From Owenia fusiformis (taxonomy: Eukaryota > Annelida > Polychaeta > Sabellida > Oweniidae), in assembly GCA_903813345.2 (NCBI GenBank), contig CAIIXF020000004.1, forward strand, positions 19,267,513 to 19,331,512: a stretch of DNA of 64,000 nt, in the 5' to 3' direction. This document shows positions 11,176-20,097 of the stretch, in pieces. The notes under the pieces are model-generated. The model was not told the DNA's origin, ran no database searches, and saw only the letters and a list, made by a program, of their open reading frames with translations. Each line of letters opens with the position of its first letter. The first letter of the stretch is position 1. Made by a program: the position numbers and the translations under genes.

Positions 11176-12083
11176 ATCTAGAAAAGTAACCCCATTCCCT
11201 ATAATTTGATGTAGATTAATCGAACCCCTATATCATGGGCTTTCAATTGAAAGAAAATTCCATGAATAGGTACATTTTAATATATAACATTATGGGGGTA
11301 AGCGTTTCATAGTTGTTCACGACGCCAGAAGTGCAAAGTATTGTTCCGAATTTTTGAATTTCATGTTAGATTACGGTACTCACACCTGAAGCATGGTTTT
11401 TGCTTTTGAAAAATTACAATAAAGTTTAATAATATTCCTATATGTATTTTGTGAAATTGTGTTGACGTTTATTTAAGTTACAATGCAACGGTGCATTGTA
11501 TTTGATTAATCAGTATCTGGAAGTTTGATTTAAGTACTTTTACACGCTTTTACATTAGTCCCAATCACGCAAATTCTTGAATGTCCCGGGACATCCTGCA
11601 AATTTAGGTGAATGTCCCGCGAAATCCCGCAAATTTAGGGCACTTTGTCTAAAAAATCTGTCCCTCTATCAAGTTTTGGGTGGTAAACCTGTTAACTATA
11701 GCGCAATTAGGGTGTTTGTCCCTCGAATGGTCCCGCGAAATACCGCGAATTTGATAAAAAAAATTGGCCTATTAGCGCAATCACGCAAATCCCTTAAATG
11801 TCCCGCGAAATCCCGCGAATTTAGTAGATGTCCCGCAAAATCCCGCGAATTTTGGGCACTGGGTCTAAAAAATCTGTCCCGCGAGAAAATCTTTAGGGGT
11901 TGACAGTACTGGAATAGCATGATATCAAATAATCTGTACATTATGCTACGATTCTTTCAAAAATTGAATCTAGAGGACAGGTGACCATATTTTTTTCATA
12001 TTTTTTTAATTTTTACTAACATTACCTGGTGTATATAATTTAAGTAATATATGGAGGACTTCCCACTATCCGTGACCCTGACC

Positions 12084-12382
12084 TTAACCTCTTGACTACC
12101 CAGAGTGACGAGATTTCTCGTCACCTCAGAAATGACCTTGGAACCCAGAGTGACGAGATAATCCGTCACAAAATATTTCACCAAAATAGCTCTTATTTGA
12201 ACAATTTTTATCCAATTTACACAAAAATTGTTTTAAAATGTCTAGAAATGATCTCTGCCGTCTAATTTTACTGAATTGAACATCGTCCGTTGTATATGTA
12301 TGTAGTAAAATGTCAAAAGGTGGCAAAAATGAAAAATTATCTGGTTTCAACCTATTTTAGAACCTGGGATTCAAGAGGTTAA
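12084..12382. mobile_element. piggyBac-like MITE (TTAA target site)
   Basis: TTAA followed by CCTCTTGA at 12084, and TCAAGAGG followed by TTAA at 12371-12382. An internal direct repeat CCCAGAGTGACGAGAT lies near the left end. 299 bp including both TTAA copies. The duplicated TTAA is the hallmark of piggyBac-type insertion. Confidence 0.7.
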
Positions 12383-12703
12383 TTGCCAAAAAGTCGAGTG
12401 ACAATGACATTTTAGATGTCGAAAATCTAATCTTGCAGAGGTCCGTGACGTTATAAATAGAATCGAGGTCTTTGAAGAATGTAAATCTGTATTACCTGTA
12501 GTTCGTATTTCTCTTCGTCCCCTCAATGAACAATTTTCGCTTCGGGTTTCCTTTTATAGCTGTTTTACGTACATTATGATCCACATTTATTAATTTCTTC
12601 GAAATGTCAACCCCAATGTCGTCATCATTTCAAAACGAGGTCCGAGAAATCCCAATGCCCTGGGCCAATCAAATGCCATTCTCAAAATTCATTTCGTTCG
12701 TTG

Positions 12704-12891
12704 CAAGGAGGATTGGCTCCCAGAATGCAACACCGATATTCTGCAAAACAATCACCTAGCGATAGCTTTGTTGGAGAGTATCGGGTCATTCTCCATGCAG
12801 TCGTACAAATTATACAGACACGAATAGCAAATGACGCATGCGTGGAGATTAAAGAATATCGAGTTGGAACCCTGGCTTCCAATCCTCCTTG
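12704..12891. mobile_element. 188-bp MITE with 8-bp TSD
   Basis: Inverted ends CAAGGAGGATTGG...CCAATCCTCCTTG with imperfect extension inward for ~40 bp, flanked by GTTCGTTG (12696-12703 and 12892-12899). Confidence 0.75.
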
Positions 12892-13017
12892 GTTCGTTGC
12901 GTACTTTCACTCTTACTACAAGGTAAAGATTCCACTGAACGAAAGGCTCAGATATTGCCCAAACGCAGGGGATCGCATTCGCACTTCGCAATGCCTCGTA
13001 ATACAAATGTGGTATGT

Positions 13018-13112
13018 TGCGATGGCGGATCTGTGGGGGGGTTGCTGGGGGCCCGCCCCCCCCTTGGGTTGGCCCAAAAAAGATTGGGCCCCAAAAAATG
13101 TTGGGCCAATGC
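13018..13112. repeat. Fragment of GGCGGATC / GGGCC-rich MITE family
   Basis: TGGCGGATCTGTGGGGGGG followed by GGGCCCGCC and several GGGCC words. Similar ends are found at 48837-49012, 51249-51500 and 56778-56943. Overlapping open frames on both strands are artefacts of the low complexity. Confidence 0.5.
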
Positions 13113-13286
13113 CTTAAAGGACAATGAACTGAAATAGCTTTTCTCAACTTCAGCTACAAAAATGCGGTTTTCTCCATTGTAAGCCCACCGTAGAGTTCTT
13201 GCGATAGAGTCTAGCCATTGTAAAGTAAATGTTAGATAACTGCTAACGGTCATAGAAAACGAAATAAAACTAACTGATAAATCAAA

Positions 13287-13475
13287 TTGGCCCCCACGTG
13301 ATTAGTAACGTCATATACAAAATATTAGCTTTGGTTCCATAGTAATCACAACGTCACGGCAACCATAGGATTGTTGTATAAACAAATAACAAAAACATTT
13401 TGGCATTATGACGTCATGATATAATGGACCAAAACGGGCCACGTGGGGACCAGTGAGAGATCACATGGGGGCCAA
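13287..13475. mobile_element. Small inverted-repeat element with CRE and E-box words
   Basis: TTGGCCCCCACGTGA (13287-13301) and TCACATGGGGGCCAA (13461-13475) are inverted with one mismatch. Between and around them are TGACGTCA (13409-13416), several AACGTCA half sites and CCACGTGG. Confidence 0.5.
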
Positions 13476-13635
13476 TAACGTCACAACCAATTCGAATATT
13501 GCTTATTAAGCCTTAATTATGTAACTATGTAACAACCAACATTTTCCAACCGATCATTGTTGGTATGGGTAGATTTACTACGAAAAAGCTCGAGCACTGC
13601 CCGAAAATCTTTTCACGGAATTAGAAAGGTAAATG

Positions 13636-13665
13636 CATGGGCTTTCAACTATTTGAAAGCCCATG
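13636..13665. repeat. Palindrome CATGGGCTTTCAA
   Basis: 13-bp perfect arms around CTAT. The same palindrome occurs at 50474-50504. Confidence 0.75.
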
Positions 13666-14039
13666 GTAAATGTCTTCCAAATCGAATACACACGATATTA
13701 AACATAAATTCCTTATATTAGTTTTTAAAACCTACACCACACACACATCATTGTTTTTGCTTCATATCAGTTAGAATAGTGACACCGTACATCTAAAGTG
13801 TGCGACGATATATTTTGTCACTGTACGTTGTCGATGGTTAGGCGTGAATGTAGAACAGAAGATGGATCACCTTTGAAAATTGTTTCTGTCGCTGTCACTG
13901 GAGAAACCAAAATGCTGGGCAGATCCCCGGGGCCAGATCGTTTTGCATGGACTTCTAATTATTTTAAGTCCATGGTTTTATAAAGGATCGGTAATGATAA
14001 GGTGAACTAAATAAAATACAATATTTCATTAACATTGTG

Positions 14040-14160
14040 ATTAGTTTCATTTCATTCCGAACATTTGATACAAGGAACAAAATAAGTGTCTCATGTGTTT
14101 TCTAAAGCAATATAGAGAAAAGTTTATATACAGGGTGGGCCAAAAAACCAATACCCAATA
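14040..14160. repeat. Dispersed repeat ending in a mariner-like tip
   Basis: The block TTTCATTTCATTCCGAACAT...GTGTCTCATGTGTTTTCTAA recurs in the same orientation at 19680-19785 (~85 % by eye). It is followed by TATACAGGGTGGGCCAAAAAA, a mariner-type terminus; a similar lone tip TATACAGGGTGGTCCAAAAAA is at 19020. No inverted partner was found for either tip. Confidence 0.45.
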
Positions 14161-14318
14161 CGATATATGTTAACTCATGCCATGTATTATATACCATTGT
14201 TAAAGATAAATCATTTTCTAACAATATGAGACAATTCGAATGAAAACCTGCTGCTTTATTGAAGAGTTACACTGTAGAGGCTAAAAATGACACCATTGCA
14301 TTTGGTTCAGTAAGTGTA

Positions 14319-14385
14319 ATATCCAGGTTTTAACAATGGAAGTGTAAAATAATATTTTACACTTCCATTGTTAAAACCTGGATAT
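14319..14385. repeat. Perfect 67-bp palindrome
   Basis: Two perfect 33-bp arms with a single A between them. The left arm starts ATATCCAGGTTTTAACAATG. It lies about 260 bp beyond the FABP stop codon on the FABP transcript side. Confidence 0.9.
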
Positions 14386-14633
14386 GTCAAAAAGCTGTCC
14401 GATTTAAAAAATAATGCGGCACTGAGACGTCTGTTTTGAAACTTATTATTGCAACAAGAGTTAACAAGTCGTTTTGGAAGTGCAACAACAAAAAAGAAAG
14501 TTGGTAATATGATTTTTAATGTTCTAAAATTAACTATTATAAACTAAGTATCCAATGAGCAAAAATAACCTTGCCAATCTCGAATTTTACAAATTGATTG
14601 TGTGGTTTCACATTAATTGTTTAATAATATTGA

Positions 14634-14639
14634 TTTATT
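14634..14639 (-). terminator. FABP polyadenylation signal candidate
   Basis: AATAAA on the minus strand 7-12 bases past the stop codon; another AATAAA overlaps the stop codon itself. Either may be too close to be used, so the true site may lie further on. Confidence 0.35.
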
Positions 14640-14645
14640 GATTGT

Positions 14646-14708
14646 TTATTTGTCACGTGTGTATGTTCTTGTACTCGTGTGTTCTTCTTTACCCACTGGA
14701 ACCATAGT
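14646..14708 (-). CDS. FABP: FABP exon 4
   Basis: Acceptor CTATTTTCAG, 21 codons ending TRTYTRDK-stop. It is 1.37 kb from exon 3 because intron 3 holds a foldback element; it was identified by the RTY signature and in-phase acceptor. Confidence 0.9.
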   Translation of the reverse strand, partial: TMVPVGKEEHTSTRTYTRDK

Positions 14709-16730
14709 CTGAAAATAGACGAATTCATTACAATTCAATTAAATGTACATTTACATAATTTTGCTCTAGAAATGCTAAAAACCAACCAACTATTGGTGCA
14801 TATATTCCTGAGGATGTAGTTATTATAATGTATTAAAATTGTTGAAATGATATAACAATGTCTTCATATATTTGAAGAAGCAGTTATAAGCAGTCGCAGG
14901 GGTCTGCGGACCAGTTTTACACTGTTTTTTTTTATCAAAAACGTAGGAAATCACCACATTTTTACTTGACTTTGTAATTGTTCTTGTAACAACACAACTG
15001 TTTCCATGGTAACAATATTTTGTTATGACTAAATTAGTTCCACTATGGTAGCATTCCTAATATATGATGTCATAGTATCACGCTGTCATTAAGTTCTATG
15101 CCTCCATATCAGGTTATAGTAACACGCCCGGTGATCGTACAAAATGGATGGAGGGGGATTATGCGATTTCTGCAAGAAAACTCAACAAATTTGGAAGATT
15201 TATTTTTTCAAGAGAAAATTTACAACTGAATTGCCAAATGAATAGGCCCAGTGCATGGCAAAATATGTAAGGCCATCTAGTATTTTTTTGAACTGATACC
15301 CTTCTAAGATATGAGATCTATTAAAAAAGGCGCATCATCACCAACGTGCAAAAGTCAATGTTTTTGCTATAAATCGGGCAACAATGGTCTACACACGACC
15401 TGTAATAAATAAGTATAAGGGACGTTATTATCACAATACTAATGACATCTTGCTCATTTTTTAAAGTTAGTTTCCATGCGTTTTAAAAAAAATAATCGAA
15501 ATAAATTAATATTGGATGGAGGGGGGATAACGTGTATATACATGTAAGACATGATAAGACATGCTACTTGAATTTATTCTTATGACTCCAAATTTTCCCA
15601 TTTTTCATTCTCCAGAGATATAATATCCAGTTTCTTACTGGGGTTTCTTTGAAGGGTATCAGTTAAAAAAAATACTAGATGGCCTATGCCTAACATATTT
15701 TGCCATGCACTGCGCCTATTCATTTGGCAATTCAGTTGTAAATTTTCTCTTGAAAAAATAAATCCTCCAAATTTGTTGAGTTTTCTTGCAGAAATCGCCT
15801 AATCCCCCCCCCCTCCATCCATTTTGTACGATCACCGGGCGTGAGTACGTAAAGGTGAACGAAGTTATTCCAAACTGTAGAATCAACATCCTACAACAAC
15901 GAAATAGTAGTAATAACTTCCTTCCTTTGCCTAATTGTCTTATTAAAGAAAGAACAACGTCAAAACGACATTGATTTCACTGAACACTAAACTAATGGAT
16001 GTAGGAGGTGAGACACAGAATGTGGCACTTATTTGAAATGTTGTCCAAAAGTCCAAGATGATGTGAATTCCTACCAGTATCATAGTGTTATCGTCCACAA
16101 GTTCTCTTGTAATGATAGATTCTCCTGGACCCTTCTGGTGTTTCACCAGCTTCCCGTCTTTATTAGAGAATGTACTCTGGAAACAATCAAACCTGAAATA
16201 CTTTGCATATTTTGTACAATTTTGATTATATTGCCAATTTCAACGCCCCGTGTCAGTTTGAAAGATAAAAAAGAATTGTTCTTATTGTAACTGACCTAAA
16301 AAAACAAGAATTCACGGCCTACCTTACATTTTCTTCCATCTGCAGTCACTTCATCAAATTCTTCCTCAAGTTTGGCAACTCTGCTCGAATTTTTAAATGT
16401 AGATGTAACGTTTATAGTCCAGGAATCACCATCTTTTACAAGTTCTTCATGAGTTGATGTCACATTTCCTATCTTTCGTAATGCAAATCCCACACCTGCA
16501 ACAATTATTAAATCAGTTGTTCAGACATATAATTGCCTTCAAATGGCTCTCTTGGGCCCATACCAAAGCCTTGCCTATAGGTTTTGCCTTACAAATATGT
16601 TATCTTTATGTAGCTCTCTAGATCTATAGACGTAAGGCCATACCTAGAATTACATACCTACTGCCTTCATGTAGTTTTCTAGATTTTCTACTGATTTTTG
16701 GCTCCAATTTCCTTGAAGTCCATCTGCCAT
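14646..16730 (-). CDS. FABP: Fatty-acid-binding protein (intracellular lipid-binding protein family)
   Basis: Four exons: 16730-16658 (73 nt), 16495-16323 (173 nt), 16176-16075 (102 nt), 14708-14646 (63 nt), joined in phase to 136 residues plus stop. The first three sizes equal the classical FABP exon sizes; the last is 12 nt longer than the usual 51. The protein shows the helix-turn-helix lid (KAVGVGFALRKIGN, residues 22-35), DGDSWTI (46-52), KLEEEFDEVTADGRK (66-80), Arg106 in IITREL, and Arg130-x-Tyr132 in STRTYTR, the carboxylate-binding pair. It should carry long-chain fatty acids in the cytosol as a ten-strand beta barrel. Closest in character to the heart/brain/adipocyte group, but no one-to-one orthology is claimed. 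All splice sites are GT-AG. Confidence 0.96.
15123..15843. mobile_element. Foldback element in FABP intron 3
   Basis: Long inverted arms (15123-15305 and 15651-15843), ends CACGCCCGGTGATCG, with a GGATGGAGGGGG run close to each tip. The central part contains AGATATGAGATC and ACCAACGTGCAAAAGTCA. No coding capacity. A second copy is at 17866-18495 and a fragment of the centre at 57000-57100. Confidence 0.85.
16075..16176 (-). CDS. FABP: FABP exon 3
   Basis: Acceptor TTGTTTCCAG, exactly 102 nt in phase 0, donor CTG|GTAGGA. Encodes residues 83-116 with the ligand-binding Arg106. Confidence 0.95.
16323..16495 (-). CDS. FABP: FABP exon 2
   Basis: Acceptor TTGTTGCAG|GT, 173 nt, donor AAG|GTAGGC. 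Encodes residues 26-82 plus two bases of codon 25. Confidence 0.95.
16658..16730 (-). CDS. FABP: FABP exon 1
   Basis: ATG in context TTAAACATGG; 24 codons plus one base, donor G|GTATGT. The Gly codon at the join is completed by exon 2. An acceptor TTATTTCCAG just upstream (~16745) suggests a preceding 5'-UTR exon. Confidence 0.93.
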
Positions 16731-16744
16731 GTTTAAGTCAAATC

Positions 16745-17865
16745 TGGAAATAAGAATTGTCTGATTGTAAAGTAGTTCTTGATGTCAATAATAGTCAAAG
16801 AGCTTTTATTACGCAATCATTTATTTTAAAATCTGCACGGTTTAGACTGTAATTTTAACATTAAAAAATCACATATAAGATTAATAATCCAATGTTTCAC
16901 GTGTCTCATAAACCCAGTGATTATATTCAACATCCCTAAATACTCAAATGTAAACACTTTCTCAAATGTCAACTCTCATTTCTGCTAAAAACAACAATTC
17001 TCACTCATTTTGGAGCATTCAGAGAGCACTGCACTTAATGACCTCAATCTCAGCCTATGTGGGTCCAAACACTTAAATATTTTTGTATTCTTCATTTTAC
17101 TCCTAAAAATAAATCATACGGACTGAGAGGGCATTTGCCCTTTATCCTTTCAAAACTTCCTTCGATTTTTTCAGTTTTCAGTATTTTGCCATCTTGATTA
17201 CTAGAATAGTATGTTTTTTTCCTGCTTTAAAATTACCCATATTAATCTTTGTGTCTCATGAGGTACCTGTATCCGTGTATGTTTACTTCTGTTTTTTTCA
17301 TCATATTATTGATAGAATTCAATAAAATTATCAAACGCCTTATTAAAACATGTATGCTTTTAAAATCTTTTTAGATATTTATACGTAATATTCAATTTAT
17401 CAGTTGTTAAACGTTAACCTGGTGAAAACTACTTTCAATATGACAAAAATAGCTTTCATATTGTTATTCACACACAGCTAGGCAAGGTGTGTTCGATTCC
17501 AACCAATCTGAATACGCTATTTCACATAACTTCATTCCAATATACAACCAATAACGAACTCAATGTCACTAGTTAAAAGGTTGTCAAGGTGATAATTTGA
17601 CACCTCAGATTGAAATTGATAACTTGCCAACTTGACCCTTGCAAATGTTTTCATTGAAAACATTTGCATTTGCTCCGCATCTCGTGCAAATTTTGGAAAG
17701 GAACACCTTTCAAGGGGTGGTCATTCCACATTGCAGTCCAGGGCTCAACAATTTGATCCTGACAAGAGAACGCATGTGAAGGAGTTGCTATTTTTCTAGT
17801 TTGAATTGATTAAACAGTTTTAATCAAGAGTGCCCATTTTTGTATTTCACTTAATACTTTCTTAT
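16745..17865. other. Upstream flank of FABP, no gene seen
   Basis: AT-rich. Should include the FABP promoter and any 5'-UTR exon, but no motif could be assigned. Short direct repeat AAAACATTTGCA near 17650. Confidence 0.4.
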
Positions 17866-18495
17866 TCACGGAAAATGGGACGGATGGGGGGGGGGGTAGG
17901 CGATTTTTGCAAGAAAATTCAACAAATCTTGAAGATTTATTTTTTAGAGAGTTTACTATTGAATTGCTAAATGAATATAAAGCGCATGGTATAGTAAAAT
18001 ATGATCTACATGTATTAAGATCGGCGCAACGCACCAACGTGCACAAATCATGTTTTTGCTATATGTAACTTATGTTACATGTTATTTATCATCTTATATA
18101 TGAGTATATATACATAAATATGTTGAAAAAATAGTGAAAGTATGCGAAACATACTACAAGTGGCAGGTATCGCCTCTTACATGAGCAAGCGTCATGCTCA
18201 TATGTTTGAGCATTCTGTTATTTACAAGAATTTGAGAAGCTACTCCCTTCTTTTGTGCATTTCATATGTCCTGTCCAGCAGTGGAAGCATATTTCCAGAT
18301 CATATTCGGTCCCTCCACCAAACATGAAACATATGAATTCACAATAGTTTTCTGCTCCTAAGTTATACCATTGGCCTATTCATTTAGCAATTCAATGGTA
18401 AACTTTCTCTTTAAAAAATAAATCTTCCAGATTTGTTGAATTATCTTGCAGAAATCGCCTACTCCGCCCTCCGTCACATTTTCCGATCACCGGAC
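17866..18495. mobile_element. Second copy of the CGGTGATCG foldback element
   Basis: The right end CGATCACCGGACGT and the arms (AGGCGATTT...GCAAGA, ATTCAACAAATC) match the copy at 15123-15843. The left tip is altered and the GGGGGGGG run is longer. The arms have diverged, so this copy is older. Confidence 0.75.
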
Positions 18496-18499
18496 GTAA

Positions 18500-20085
18500 T
18501 CATCTCTAAAGATCCAATTTTTAACAAAAAAATTATCATTTTAAATGTTCAGATTCATTTTTTTCCAATAAGCATTTTATCTATATTTGAGGCAACTCTG
18601 AAATTCATTGACTTTTCAAAGCTAGTAGAAAAAGCAGTTTTTATTTTCCCAGTTTCCTGATTGTGGTTACTCTGTATGATACTTTATTTTTATACTATGA
18701 GTACATTCTAAACAATGAAAACTAGGTAAAATAAGAAACTCACCAACTTCTGAACCTATGTATGTTAACAATCCTCTTTATTGTTATATTTCTATCAATT
18801 TGAAGAGGGTGTCAAGTTATAACCTTTGAGCTCGCAGGTAGGTTGGTTAACGACTTTGTCAATATTCAAGATTACAGAGACAATGCACTAACGTAGAAGC
18901 CCTTACACAAGGAATAATAATGATGATGATAATGTGATATTACATTATTGTACATGATTATATAACATACAGGGTATTCAGGAAATAAAGATAAATAGAA
19001 ATGAGAAATTGAACACGTTATACAGGGTGGTCCAAAAAAGTGAACTCATGCAACAGGCTATAATTTCCTTAATACATGCATGAATTGGCTAATATTATCA
19101 CATCTTCTTGAGAAAGGTCTAAAATTTCATTGATGCCATAATTCATTCGCAGACTTGAATTTTGAAGAAATTTCAAAACACAAACCTGCCTGAAAATTAG
19201 ATATTCTGCAAAAGGCTAGTTATCGATATGGTGAACTGAATTCAACAATGTTTTTCTCTTAAACCAATTATTGAAAACATTCTGTAAAAAATCACGGTCC
19301 TTTATGTAATGTTGACTGATTGGTAACAATTTCATGCAAAAGTTATTTATATTTATTTTTTATAACTGTTTTTGTTAAAAATTTTTGTTTTTTAGTGCAA
19401 TTGTTTTTTTGTTCCTTTCTACCAATTCTTGTCTTTCCGAACCTTGTTGGAATAAAATACCATATACATTTTCTTAGACCTCTCACTATTATAGTTATAC
19501 AAATGAAATTTAGGTTGATTTAACAAAAAGTATGCAAAAACTTACAAAACCACCCAAAATAGATAAAAATTAAGATAAACCTTTTATTTCATGAACAAGA
19601 TACTTGATCAACCAAACTTTCCTTTGTACAATTACAATATTGAGAGACCTAAAACACGTTGTTTATGTCGTTTTGTTCCAATGAGGTTCGGATAGATGTT
19701 TCATTTCAATCTGAACATATGACACCAAGAACAAAAGAAGTGTCTGATGTGTTTTCTAATACAATATAGAGAAAAGTATATACTCTACTTCAAATTATAA
19801 TGTTATCATTCAAAAGATAACCATTAAATTGACGATCTTTCAGATGAATTGTTCAAAAAACAAAGATCCAGCAGAAAAAATTAAAAATTAAAAAATGAGT
19901 CAAATCAGTGGGAATTTCAGTAATAAAAGATTATTGTGAAATCATCATGTGAACTGTGTTCCTGTAGCAGAGGATATTATGAAACAACAGGTTGGGCAGA
20001 AGGAAGAACTTGGATAAACACAGGGGTACTCAAATGTTTTTCCTTGAAGTTTAGTAATAAAAACACAAACATGAGTTCTATATAT
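18500..20085. other. Spacer between FABP and the YAP 3' end
   Basis: AT-rich without coding signs apart from the lone mariner-like tip at 19020 and the dispersed repeat at 19680-19785. Confidence 0.4.
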
Positions 20086-20091
20086 TTATAG

Positions 20092-20097
20092 TTTATT
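20092..20097 (-). terminator. Candidate distal polyadenylation signal of YAP
   Basis: AATAAA on the minus strand, overlapping TGTAAATA, a Pumilio-type element (20094-20101). Up to here the sequence from the stop codon contains no element boundary, as expected of a long 3' UTR. Nearer AATAAA words exist, so the real end is uncertain. Confidence 0.3.

Larger units (their letters stand above)
9701..11911. mobile_element. Second-level nested element (hAT-like) with TCCCGCGAA subterminal repeats
   Basis: The ends contain inverted CTGTCAA (5' GAGCTGTCAA; 3' TTGACAGTACTG) and are flanked by perfect 8-bp direct repeats GAATAGCA (9693-9700 and 11912-11919). Just inside both ends lie clusters of TCCCGC(G)AA words (about five at 9713-9800, about ten at 11583-11885). 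Iterated subterminal motifs plus an 8-bp duplication are typical of hAT elements. No transposase. Confidence 0.75.
9032..12074. mobile_element. Outer TIR transposon with 8-bp TSD, host of three nested elements
   Basis: 53-bp terminal inverted repeats (9032-9084 and 12022-12074, one mismatch) begin CACGGATAGTGGGAAGTCC. Both sides are flanked by the direct repeat ACCCTGAC (9024-9031 and 12075-12082), an exact 8-bp target-site duplication. After removal of the inner insertion only about 0.8 kb belongs to this element. It contains a broken P-loop ATPase reading frame but no recognised transposase. An 8-bp TSD fits hAT, P, Merlin or some MULE families; the terminal bases do not decide. Confidence 0.85.

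Noticed and set aside
11577-11941. Frames of 108 and 81 codons on opposite strands
   Set aside because: Made of TCCCGCGAA repeats near the end of a nested transposon.
12682-13253. Six overlapping frames, up to 138 codons
   Set aside because: They span a MITE and a G/C-run repeat, conflict with each other, and match no family.
15815-15880. In-phase acceptor GATTCTACAG as FABP exon 4
   Set aside because: The frame runs into the foldback element and lacks the RxY motif; 14708-14646 fits fully.
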